From Chara braunii (lineage: Eukaryota > Streptophyta > Charophyceae > Charales > Characeae), in the NCBI GenBank assembly GCA_003427395.1, contig BFEA01000054.1, forward strand, positions 340,178 through 375,007: a DNA stretch of 34,830 nt, read 5' to 3'. Under the pieces are notes generated by a model. The model saw only the letters and a list, made by a program, of their open reading frames with translations. It did no database searches and was not told the DNA's origin. Positions 10,601-23,100 of this stretch are shown in pieces. The position numbers and the translations under genes are program-made. The first letter of the stretch is position 1; every line of letters starts with the position of its first letter.

Positions 10601-13600
10601 CTGTATTGTACACACATTAGGCTTTCTTGACTGAATCTAGCCACTATTGGTGCAACTAGTGTGTCCCATAGGATTTGAATTCTTAATCTGCTTCGTTAGT
10701 TTTGATAAGAGCGTCATCTTTTTCGTTGTCATTGTTATTGTTGTGTTTTATTTTTTTCCGTTTTTTTCTTTTTTTTTCTTTTTCGACTTTTAACAGGTGA
10801 CAACCTTGACATATGGTAGAATATACTCTTTTCTAATTCTCATTTCTATCCTTTTTCTTTTTCCTTTGCTTTGCTCTTCCCCATTGTTGGGGTATTTCGT
10901 TTTACGGACCTACGGTATGGTTCAGTTTTTTCAAGTGTTGGTTACGGTAGAATTGTTGGTATTTTTGGTACTCTTTGTCTGCATCCCGGTTGGTTTTGTC
11001 TCGTTGTTCGTTCCACGTGGCGGTGTTTTCGTGTGGGTTGCTCAGACCACGTGGCGGTGGTTTCATGTGGGACTTGTCATCCAGGTTTTTCCTTTTGGCA
11101 TCCTAGTTGGCTGGTTCCGGTTGTTTGGCCTATTGATGGGAGGCGGTGCTTTTAGGTGGGAATTGTCATCTGGGATTGTCTTTATGTATATTTTTTGCAG
11201 GCAAGGGTGTTGATTGCTATCCTGGTTGGTCATTGTCCCGTCGTTTGGCCTGTGACATAGGGGGCGGTGCTTGCATGTGGGACTTGTCATCTAGGATCTG
11301 TTATGTTTGTTTTTTGGCACCCTTGTCTGCATCCCGGTTGGTTTTGTCCCGTTGTTCGGTCTATTTTGGCGAGCGTAGCGGTGCTTTCATGTGGGACCAG
11401 TCATCTGTTTTTTTTTGTTGTTCGGCCTATGAGAGCATGAATGGTTTAGGAATGGGAATACCCACGTCTTGATGACGAACAAGGCCATCTGCTGTATATA
11501 GTTTTTTTTGCAGACAAGAGTTTTGCCCTGGGTGGTCTTGTCCCTGGGTGGTCTTGTCCCGTTGTTTGGCCTGTGAAGGAGGGGCGGTGCTTGCATGTGG
11601 GACTCGTCATCTAGGATCCGTTTTTGGTGCTGTTGCTTGTTGCCCCCTGTTTTGTTGTATCTGGCTGTTCCCCTCCTCTTTTCTTTGCCTCTTTGCCCTT
11701 TGGCTATGTGCAAGTGGGTCGATATGACACACGGGGGTGGGGGCAGCCACCGCTCAACCTACATCCACGTGGGCGGCCTTGTACGCAAGAGGTTCTGAAC
11801 AGGGGGAGTTGTAAGTAAGAAGATAAAAAATGAATTGATATCTTTTTTCAAGTTTTGTTTCCTTTTGTTTTTTTCGCTTTTGTGCTCTGATAACTTTGTG
11901 ACAATATATATCATCATTGAGCTGATCGGCCCCAGGTAATTGAGAATGACAGTACTCTGTTCATCCGGTTCCATCTGGATTCGAACTCAGGTGTGTATTT
12001 CAACAGGTCAGGGGTGTACCAACTGAGCTAGTTCCGTTGTCATCACCTTCGCAAACCAAGAAAGTGACCAGACATGCTGCTTCTCGTTCACCTTGTCCTC
12101 CTCCTCCTCCTCCTCCTCCTCCTCCTCCTGCTGCTGCTGCTGCTTCTGCCGCTCCTCCTCCTCCCTCCTCCTCTTCCTACTCCTCCTGCCACTCCTCTTT
12201 CAACAGGTCAGCGGTGTACCAACTGATCTGTAGTCCCGTTGTCGTCACCCCTGCAAATCAAGAAAAGTGACCAGACATGCCTGCATCTCCTTCTCCTTCT
12301 CCTCCTCCTCCTCCTGCTGCTGCTGCTCCTGCTGCTCCTCCTCCTCCCTCCTCTTCCTACTTCTCCTGCCACTGCTCCTCAACTCCTCTTCCTGGCACTG
12401 CTACTGCTGCTTCTCCTCCTCCTCCTCCTCCTCCTCCTCCTCCTCCTCCTCCTCCTCCTCCTCCTCTTCCTGGCACTGCTGGTGCTCCTGCTACTTCTGC
12501 TTCCCCCTCTCCTCCTCTTCATATCATTCCTTTCCGGAGTCTTGTTTGATTCTCTTTTGCGTTGTCTATGCTTACTGTTTCTGCGTGTTTGCTCTGACTG
12601 TTTTGTATGTCTGTGCCTCCATGATCGTTTCACCCATCCATTTATTTTAGCGGCTCGTTGCTTGCTGTCGGTTCTTGTGCATGGCAGAGCAATAATCTGC
12701 CGGACATCAAAACGTATAAAATGTTGATGGCTGGGTGCGCAGAGGATCCAAAGCGACTGCAGAAGGCTTTCCAACTTCTCATGGACATGCAGCAGTGGCG
12801 ATTAATCCCAGATGAGGATCATTTTGCTTCTCTTATCTATGCATGCAGCAAGGCTGGGGATGTGCAAAAGGCGTTCGAGGTCTATGCTGCTATGCTTGAT
12901 GTCGGGGTAAGAAAGGGTATTTTATAATTTTTAATTTTACCATTTTCAGCACTTACATATCGTCAAACAGAACGGCCCAGTAAACCATAGGCAGAGACGG
13001 AGAAGAGGATGGCAAGGAATCCGTTATCACAAGGAATCCATTATCACAATTTATCAGTAACCACATCTGCGAGCATGTGACGTAAACGGTAAAACCAAAA
13101 AAAACAGCTGGTTTCAAATTTTACAACGATAATAACAAGGACAATTGGTCCTGTTGCTAAATATACACCAAATTCTCCTTTGGGTGGGGAGGGAAGGAGA
13201 GAGGAAATGTTAGAAAGACTCAAAATTTTTATCCTTTGATTACAAAGTGTCGCGCACCTGTCTTCTGACAGGTATGGCACAGACGCAAGAATCACTGGAG
13301 TGGACAAAAATGACAAAACAATTCAGCAGAGGTCCGAAATCAACCGATCAGTTCAACTCACGGAAAACCAGACTCTGACAAGGAGGGATCACAAACATTG
13401 AGACCTCAAAGAGGGAGACAGACATGGAAGAAAGAACCCTCTTTGCCCACATATGAACATGGGTCGAGACCATGAATGATGGGGGGACGAAGAAGACAAC
13501 GAAGAATGGCAGTAAGAGAAATAAGGAGAAGAAGAATGGGCTTCTGAAAGGATATAATAATAATAAATTAATAATAGTAATAACTAGGCTACCAGCCGGG

Positions 13601-13816
13601 CGGCCCGGGTCACCTTGTTTGCCCGGGCCGCCCGGCCATGCAAGGACCAAAGAAGGTCCCAGCAAAAAAAAAAAAAAAAAAGAAATACAAAAAATCTGGA
13701 AAAAAAAAATGTTATGCAGAAAAATAAACTGAACAACTTTTGCCACAGGATCACATCGAAATTCTTTACCAAATTTAAAATATATACATTCTAGGCTACC
13801 AGAGTGGCCCAGGACC

Positions 13817-13861
<45 letters not shown>

Positions 13862-15571
13862 CTCCGACGAAACAGTTTGTCACAGCCCCTCGTTTGTTGT
13901 CCTCTTCTCCCTCTCTGCCTACGGTTTACCGGGCAGTTCTATTTGACGATATATATATCGTCACAAACAGATATATATAAAGTGGTCCTGGGCCACTCTG
14001 GTAGCCTAGAATAATATTAAGTAATTAATATTATTGCAAGGAAAATGAGCAATAGCGAAATGACAGAATTCCAAATTGCAAAATCACATTGAAAGCCAGA
14101 TAATCGTACGCTGTACAGAAAGCAATAATGCACCGACATCACACCGAAGGAGGAACAAAGCAGCGAACTCAATTGTTAAACCACCAGTACCTACCACATT
14201 TTTCGTAGCCTCGAATGAACTTCGACCGGAGTGGCAGGCCTATTCGGCTTCCTCGCTAACGGCCGCCCCAACGGGTAGGTACTGGTGGTTTAATGAAAGC
14301 CCTCTTTTGCCACCACCAACAATGTACTCGAAGCTCTTTCTCCTACTGGCGCTCAGCGCCCAGACTACGGTCCTACAGCTACTGCACTGTTCTATCAAAT
14401 TGTCGAGGCAACCAGTTGACGTAAGCAGCAGCAACTGAAGTACATGCAGATGTTGTTCATGTCGTTTTTCGCCAGGACCAGGTACGTACTCTCACATCCC
14501 CTCTCTCTCTCCTTCGCTCTCTCGATGCCCACCCTGGACTACTCCCACAACTTCTTTCCAAACCCCAAAGACTGCGACTGTGCTAGCCCAGGCACTTAAC
14601 GCTAGCATACGCTAGCGATTGCTCCAGTAGCGCTGCCGCCGGGCATGCAAGTGCTGGAATCCCCTCTTCGTGGCCAGGCTCCTTCCTATATGGAAAGCGC
14701 CCTGGCCTCTAGGCTGCTTGGCTGGGAGGCCTGTGCTTCCAGTAGCTTCTGGTTGGGCCGAAGTGTCTGCGCCCAGGCCCGTTCAGACAGTGGCCTGGGC
14801 CCGCAGCAGTTAGGCGCGCCCAGTCACCCAATTAGGTGTTCCCTGCTTGCTGATAGGCCGAGAGGCCTGCTTCGTCGTTGAGGAGAGAAGACCCTAGAAG
14901 GCTCACTGCAAATTCTGATGCTCGCGAGCAGGGCGTATGTAACCAACTGGCGCGTGGTAATTGTCTGGTGCCCACAAGGGTTGGCAAAAATTGCAATCTT
15001 TGGGCCACTTGAAATACGGGCCCCACCTTCACTTAGGGCGGGCACAAAGCTTGCAGCGGGGCCCCCTTGCAGCCATGTCGATGACCCATATCCTCACATT
15101 ATGAATACAATACAATAATGATAGTAATTATACCTAATAATAATAATAATAATGATAATGCAATCAGACTCGTTTTCAAACACACTTTCCACACATGTAA
15201 ACAGTAACGCAGCACACTGGCGACATGCGCCCACTCAAAACTCAGAGATATGGCTTCAGATACGAATTCATTCCTGCGTGAGCCATGCGGAAGCGCTGCC
15301 ACAGCGACTTGTGCAAAGAGGTCTGCAGATGAGCCCGGAGGACGCAGTGGGCAAGAGAGGAGGAGTTAGCATAGCGATAGGTTAGAGGCAGCCATAGCTG
15401 CCATAGCTGTAGTTAGTAGTGAGTGTGTGTGTGTTCGAGTGTTAGAGTGATGCGTGTGGGATATCCAGGGTGATCCAGTGTATCTCTGAGTTTTGAGTGG
15501 GCGCATGTCGCCAGTGTGCTGCGTTACTGTTTACATGTGTGAAAAGTGTGTTTGAAAACGAGTCTGATTGC

Positions 15572-15602
<31 letters not shown>

Positions 15603-16522
15603 GTCAAATAATTACAATATAATAATCCGTCCTGCACTCAAGCTCCACCTCCATTCGAGGCAGTGATGGCAGACGAGTTAGTGACAGTCGCTCTCTCCTG
15701 CCATAGCCATGCAAGAAGAACACATGAAGAAGACTGTTTACCGAAGCTCTGCCGAGGACGACAAAGTGAATTTCCGTATTTTCGTGTAATTTCACGGAAA
15801 TCGTTGTCGCACAGACATGATTATGTTTCGGTATTTCCAGGTACTTTCCCCTTTTATCTGTAGTGATTGATTCTGTCTGTTGCCAGTGAGAGGTACAATT
15901 CTTGCGGTCTGTGAATGTATTTGGTGTACATTTTACGTGCACATTCTCTCCGTGCATGCACGTATTGCAAGGCTTGATTGTGGCAAAGGCAGGGCTTGAA
16001 TTAAAGACAAACTCTTTTTTTTTTAATGCTCTCCTGCTCTCTTCAATGTACGCTTTAGGACAGTCAGCAAGGAAATCCGAATTACCGAAGTCTGGAGTTT
16101 CGTTAAATTTCTGTTTGCGTGTCTTCACGCGGTTGTCAATATTTGTGTACGGGCGAGTGAGAGGGAAGCTGTGAGGATTGATGGAAGACGGAGCAGGACG
16201 GTGCAGAGAGACGTTGGCAACGGTTGATTTGTGTTGCTGAATGCACTGTGTGGTTTGTAAATGCAGATGACTGCGAATGTCGTTCACTACACGGCATTGA
16301 TCGATGCGTGTTTGAGATCGAAATGGATCAAAAGAGCATTCGATATTTTCTCACAGATGAGGACGGAGAACATCCATCCAAATCAAATCACCTTCACCTT
16401 GATGCTCGAAGCGTGAGTATTGGAGAGTTTCGCCGAACTGCCTCTACTCTTCCCCGCCGGCCTCTCCTCGCCCCTCTCTGTTTTTTTTTTTTTTTGGTTG
16501 TTGTCATCCTTGCGCAGGGGCC

Positions 16523-16554
<32 letters not shown>

Positions 16555-19500
16555 ACATACGTGCTTGTTCTCGCCCTTTCTGTGTGGTGTGTGTGATCCA
16601 TTCCCGAATATTTGAAGGTTAAAAAACATTGAAAATTTTCACTGGCCTCCTCGACCTCCACTGACCCTCACTCCTCCCCCACTCAGGCAACTGCGCGCAC
16701 TCACCCTTTCCATTCGGGTCATGCTTTGCAGAGGCTCGTTCTGCTGCCGTTTCGTCGCCAAGATAAGACATATTTTGTCCTGCGGCATGTGGTCTTATGC
16801 ATTTGGCCTACATGACATTGCAGGGAATGCTGTCGTTTCAATCTTCCAAGAACATAAGGCAACATATAGTGACGAAATTTCATGAAAACATTTTCCGAGT
16901 TATGCTACAAGACTTGTCTTCTCACTGTAACTCCTTTTGCAATCTAGAGTCTGCCCGTCCGTTCTCTGAACGACTGTGCAGTAGAATGGCGTAGACGGGC
17001 TCGGCTTGCGATAAGATTAGGATATAACAAGTCACGAATGATGCTCCATGGAGAAAGACTGTCCCTGGGGTTGGCACAAGCCATCTGATCCCCTCACTGG
17101 TTGAGTACGACGACAGGCACCTCCAGAGGCCTAGCATCCACCCTCTACTATGACATGGACCTTTCTTTTTCAAAAAAAAAAAAAAAAAAAGAATGGCGTA
17201 GACGGAACGGCACTGTGTCAGAGGAGAGCTAAACAAAGAAAGTAACTTAATTAAGATATCACATATTGATTCTGGATTGTTTCTTCCTAGGTAGTAGGTA
17301 CGCAAATATCGCGTGGTAAAAGCACAAGGTACGGAAGAAGGAAAAGATTGGTGTTGCGTGAATTTATGAGGAATTTCAAAATTGTCAAGTACACTGCGAG
17401 AACAGGGGATTTTTGAAAGGAGAATGTGTAATTTTAAGAAAAAAAAAGAAAAAAAGAAAAGAAGGCAGAGGTGGAGGGAGGAGTAGGGAAGTGCAGGGAG
17501 GTGGTGTAGGGGGTAGGTAATCTGGAGCTAAGTAGTGTGTTCTATATTTAGCAGAGGGCTTGTCTTTTTGTCAATAAGTATGGGTTATAGCACACCTGAT
17601 AAGCAATAGTTGTGGGGTTAGGACAGCCTATAGATATGGGGATAGGGAAGCCAATAGCCAGGCTCTATGGGTGCAATGCAGTTCCCGTGCCACGTCCAGT
17701 AGGCCGGTAGTATAAGTCTATAAGCAGAATGATCAGTCTTGGCCATTCCTGATTCAGTCTGTCTCGGTCGTCTTGCCGATTCCTAATTGGTCGGGTGTTG
17801 TCCATTCCTAATTGGTCCGTCTTGCCCATTTCTAAGTGGGCAGTCTTGTCCATTCCTGATTGGTCGCTGTTGTCCATTCCTAATTGGTCATTCTTGTCCA
17901 TTCCTAATAATTGGTCAATCCTGCCCATTCCTCTATTCCTCAGGCTGTTGCAGGCCCCAGCCACATAGCAGCTGTTCTTGGCAATGGGACTCTTTCAGAA
18001 AAGTAAGGGTTAGATCAGAAAAGGTGTACAGGTTGCTGCTCGTCCAGTGTGTGGATCTTCTGGGTTGGTGGAACTCGGTCCTGTGTCATTATCATCCACT
18101 TTGGTGGGCACATACTTATCATGCGTTTAACACGCGATCATCATGTGTGCATGCGGCGGTGTGGCACTAGATGCACTGTTAAGTTGCACGTGAGCATGCG
18201 TACATGGCGCCTATGCATAAAAATTACCGTTTCCCATGTCGGCCTCGGGTGGGCCTCTTTGAGGAGGCCGAAACGAAACGACGGCTGCCGATGAGATTCA
18301 TCAACGGTGGACGTTGTCGGGCCCAGCCCCCGATTTTTCAGTGGGATCTTGTCCCGTCTGTTTCCCCCAAAAGTGTATGTTGACGTGAAAAATCGCGTTG
18401 AAGCATTTTTTTGCTGGGATGCTATCCCAAAACCATATTTCATGAATTTCCAAAAATAGAAAACGAGAAATGGTACGCTATATAACTGGTCGCTATCTGC
18501 TATAATAGCGTCCATTTATGGATAGCCACCAGTTATATAGCGTACCATTTCTCGTTTATACCATCTGTTTATCGATGTGAGCAACAGACTTCTTCTCTCG
18601 TCACGGGGATGAGAGCCCTTGCCTGATGGGGGTTCTGCCAGTTTGATGGCTTCGATTTTGTCACCTGTACCCTCGTCCTAACTGGTATAGGGGGTTCTTA
18701 TCTCGCGGAATTTGGATTTCTCGGCATCCACATCAGCATGTATAGTACGCATTTCTAGAAAGTTTGTTTGACTCTTCGATATGCTTCTGGCGATGTTGGT
18801 GCAGGTGTGGAATTCTCGGCGATTTGGAGCAGGCCATGGCCGTGGCGAACATGATGAGGTCTAGCGGCATTGAAATGGACTGGATTTCGTTCCAAACTCT
18901 TATGTCGTTGTGCGCCATACGTGCTGATGTGGATGCCGCTCAGCGCGTGCTTGACTGGATGGCGGAATCTAATCTTCCACCGGATGAAGACATCTATGCT
19001 TCAATGATTCTCTCTTACTGCAATTGCAATCGTGTTGACGAGGCTCTTCAAATTCTCAGAGATGCTGTTGTCGAAAAACGTTTTCGGCTATCAACGGAGG
19101 CGTACACTCATCTCATCAACAGGTAATCTAAATTGTAGCTGGCAGTTCTTCATACAACCACTCAATTCAGGAGTTCATTAAAGTTGTTTAAACCAATGGC
19201 TGAAAGTCACTATAGACCTGTTCATCCATCTGTGCGCGGCCACTCACCCACTCATCTGCCCGTGCTTTTGTCTGTCAGTCTGTCAGCCTGCCTGCGCACA
19301 CGTGTGGCCGCCTGCGTGTCTGCTCGGACGGCCAGTTGCTCACTCAACCTTGAATGTCTGACCAAACGCCCGGCCCCCAATGCGCGACTCCCCTAAACTC
19401 TACCCTACCCATACGCTTACTCGCCCAAACACTCGCCTGTCGAAATGCTCATTCCAATGCCCAAATCTCACCCAAGCACCCCTTGGCCTGCCCAAAAGCA

Positions 19501-20103
19501 CTTCTATCTGCCCATGCGCGCACCTGCCCACCCGTACAAACACACCCCCTGCCGCTCCTGGACCGCTTGCCTGGATGCGCATTCGCCTGGCCGCTCGCCT
19601 GCCCCCACCCTGAAGCCGATCCACTTTCTCATTTGTTTTAAACCCCCCACTGCCCTGGTGCATCCCAAGGGCTCCGGCGGTACACCTGCTGGCCGCAGGA
19701 TGGGTCCGCCCACTGGCAGCTGTGGGGTCATCCGACTGACTGTTCACTTGAAGGCGGAGGAGATGTACGGTGTGTTGCAAAAAACGTTTGCGCCATCCAG
19801 GACAAATTCCTTTAAGAACAAGGTATCGCGTCATGTCCCCCATGTGAGACCCACAGGCACTTTTCGTGCCCGGTTGTCAGAGGGTTCTGGCCCGTGGTAC
19901 ACTTGGTTGGGAGGGGGAAAACACTGGAAGGCCAGTTTGTACTGGGGAACACAAAACAGATTTTCGCCTCGCAGCAGGTGACACAAATTTCTTTTGCATC
20001 AGGCAGTTCAAAGAGGACTAACGCTACGCCAGGCTTCCTCACATGCCATGAGAGCGAGCTCATCCGCGTGCGCGCTAGAGAGAGAGAGAGAGAGAGAGAG
20101 AGN

Positions 20104-20170
<67 letters not shown>

Positions 20171-23100
20171 ACGATGGAGTTGGATCGCATGTTCTGTTGG
20201 CCAAGCTCATGGGTGTGTGGAGACCTCCATGACAAACCTTGGATGGTTTTCAATGATTTATCTTTTCTGAGTTTTCTCAGTTTTGGTAACTGTTTTTTCT
20301 TTTGTTGTGCTTTTTTGTTTGGTGTCAGTAGGCGAGTTAAAACACACACATGCAAAGAAAGTTGCAAACATGTATATAGTATTATCGTATACACATACAC
20401 ACACACACACCCAAGCAACATAAGAAAATAATGTCAACTGTTTGAACTTTGTGAACTTCGTGTGGATCTCATACTCGTTTTTGCATGGGTCATGTCGGTC
20501 ATCAGGTTCGGGAAACTTAAGCAGCCTGGTCGAGCTATGGAGGTCTTCAGGATGGTACAGGAGAATGGCCTTTCACCAACCACTCAGATTTACAAAGCCG
20601 TAATCAATAGTTTCCATGACGCAAAGTGAGTGCTCTCCTATGAGTCCTATCTCCCCTGACATTCCCTGCTGCATCATTCACCTGTCAATGTCGAAGACAG
20701 TACTCCCCCCCTACTCCCTTCTCCCTTCTCCCTTCTCCCTACTCCCTACTCCCACCTCCCTACTCCCTTCTCCCTTCTCCCTACTCCCTACTCCCTACTT
20801 CCTTCTCCCTTCTCCCTACCCCCTACTCCCTACTCCCTACTCCTCCCTTCTCCCTTCTCCCTTCTCCCTTCTCCCTTCTCCCTATTCCCTTCTCCCTTCT
20901 CCCTTCTCCCTTCTCCCTTCCCCCTTCTCCCTTTTCCTTCTCCCTTCTCCCTACTCCCTACTCCCTACTCCCTACTCCCTACTCCCCCTACTCCCTCCCA
21001 TCTGCCATGCATATATGTCTACTTCCCTCCTCTCCCTCCCTCTTCCCTTCTCTGTCTGCCTACCTATCTACATACACTCTCCCCACCACTCTTCCTATCA
21101 CTCTTTCTAATGATCTTCCTTTTTTTCTTGAGAACAATGAGAAGAAAAAACAGGTCCTTCCTAATGCTCTCTGATGATCTCTCCACCTGCCAAAGCAGCA
21201 ATCATGCACAGATGTCCTGTTAGGGGAGAGATGAAAGCTTCATATCTGCTTGTGTGTCTGTCTGTCTGCTTGCTCGTCTTCCACGTTCTTGCTTTCTTGT
21301 GGTGTGCTCTCACATCTCTGCACAATCTGTGATAGTCAGAAGGAAGGCATTCCATAACTGCTGCTCTCTGTCTGCAGAATTCGAGCTGTGTGATTGTCCT
21401 CCATGCGAGTGTTGCGAATGCCTGCGCTGGAGGCAGCAGCCAGGCACTCTCGAAGAAGAAGAAGAAGAAAAAGCAGAAAGGAAACGCTGAAGGAGGACAA
21501 GGAAATTGAGAAAGCAGGAGGCGAAGCAGAAACAAATGCGGTAGGAGGAGGGAGAAGCAGGAAAGTATGTGCCCACACCCTTGATGGCTGGACAGGTACA
21601 CAATACTAAACATTAGCTAGAGTCCTGATGGGTAGCAATTATAGCAGAAGCTACCCCAGTTCAGGGAGAGTGAAGAAGGCAGGCAGGAAATCCTGGAGGA
21701 AGGAAGAGAAGCAGAAGGAAATGCGGAAGCGGGAGGAGGAGTGGGCAGAGGAGAAGAAAGGTTGGCAACCGTGGGCGAGAAGGGAAAAAAGGAAACGCGT
21801 CAAGGTTCTCCTTTTTTGTTGCTAAAAAAATAGTAAAAATAGATATAGGGGTTATGGATACATCTTTGCGAGAGTGAGTCGGTTGTTGCGAGAGTGAGTT
21901 AGTTCTTTGCCCAGTTACGATACTTCTCACAGATGCACACGTCTGACGACACCGTCATCTATTCTGTCCTTACGCAATCAGGTTCTCAGAATTGGAGCCA
22001 GCTATGGATTTGTTTGAGGAAGGCATCAGCCGCGGACTGTTGAACAACTTTGACCTATCACGCTTGGAATGGGGTGAAGAAAAGGCGCTGGTGAGTTAAA
22101 CATCAACCTTAAATCCTAAACCCTAAACCTCAGACCCAAAACCCTGACCCTAAACCCGGAACCCAAAACCCAAAGCCTTGAACCTTGCCCTGGAACCTGA
22201 AACCTTAACGCTTAACCCGGAATCCTTCGCCCTTAACCCTCAACCCTCAACCTTCGATCCCTAATCCTTTGCCCTTAACCCTTCACTATGAACCCTAACC
22301 CCCCTGAAACCAGAAACCTTAACCCTTAACCGTTAACCCCTAATCCTTAGCCCTTAGCCCTTAACCCCTAATCCTTAGCCCTTAGCCCTTAACCCTCAAC
22401 CTTCGACCGTTAACCCTGAACCCTTAACCCTTCACCATAAACCCTAAACCCCCCCAATCCTTAGCCCTTAGCCCTCAACCCTCCACCCTTCACCATGAAC
22501 CCTAAACCCTAAACCCTGCACCATGAACCCTAAGCCATTAACCCTGAACCCTTAACCCCTCACCATGAACCCTAACCCTTAAACCCTGAATCCTAACCCT
22601 TAAACCCTGGACCGTTCTGTTGCCCCTTCTGTTGCCCCTTCTGTTGCCCCTTCTGTTGCCCCTTCTGTTGCCCCTTCTGTTGCCCCTTCTGTTGCCCCTT
22701 CTGTTGCCCTTTCTGTTGAACCCCTCCAAGGGTAAAACCCTAAACTATAACTCGTGAACCCGAAACCCTAAACCCTAAACCATTCAGGTACCCTTCTCTT
22801 GACTTCCGAAGTCAATGTCGGCCCATTGACTCTTTCACGAGTGTGCCTGCATTTGTGTGCCAACCCTTCCATGGATCCCTTTTTCCGAAATAAAGTGAAA
22901 AGACCTTGTAAGTCAGGGTTGTCTTAAAAAGAAGTGACAAGAAGTCTATTTGCGGAGTCAGCTGGTTAGTGGAGGCCACCAAAAACCTCACAGCGATCGA
23001 TACAATCGGCTTTTCCATTTTTGGAACAGAAAATCACTCATTGTATTTGGATTATACATGGAAAAATGGAAGTTTTTCATACCATTCAACCAGTAAATTT

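Larger units (their letters stand above)
12907..16266 (+). other. intron 3 (mobile-element-rich)
   Basis: 3,360-bp intron, GTAAGA to AAATGCAG. It contains the inverted-repeat elements listed separately, poly(A) near 13664-13681, a diverged GC-rich dispersed repeat (14645-15060) and AAT microsatellites around the 410-bp element. Bases 15604-16266 carry a long minus-strand open frame without a recognisable domain; I do not call it a gene. Confidence 0.8.
16413..18804 (+). other. intron 4
   Basis: 2,392-bp intron, GTGAGT to GGTGCAG. Besides the U6 copy it holds poly(A) tracts (17174-17190 and 17440-17465), a 27-bp minisatellite (17745-17935) and a 97-bp fold-back (18461-18557). The remaining sequence shows nothing recognisable. 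Confidence 0.85.

Noticed and set aside
11977-12037. Functional tRNA gene
   Set aside because: A and B boxes are present but the acceptor and T stems do not pair properly, and a similar damaged copy exists at 33855.
12239-12727. 162-codon poly-Leu frame and overlapping poly-Ser and poly-Pro frames
   Set aside because: CTC trinucleotide runs are open in every frame; they lie in intron 2, and the frame runs out of phase with PPR exon 3.
15604-16287. 227-codon minus-strand open frame with several Cys and His
   Set aside because: No ordered zinc-binding spacing or family resemblance; it overlaps PPR exon 4 in antisense and contains a Lys run from a poly(T) tract. Kept only as a chance ORF.
19445-19981. 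178-codon frame in intron 5
   Set aside because: C-rich low complexity at its start and no recognisable motif; splicing 19122 to 20506 gives an uninterrupted PPR unit.
22100-22615. Chromosome end (true telomere)
   Set aside because: Repeats are highly degenerate and unique sequence plus a PPR exon lie on both sides.
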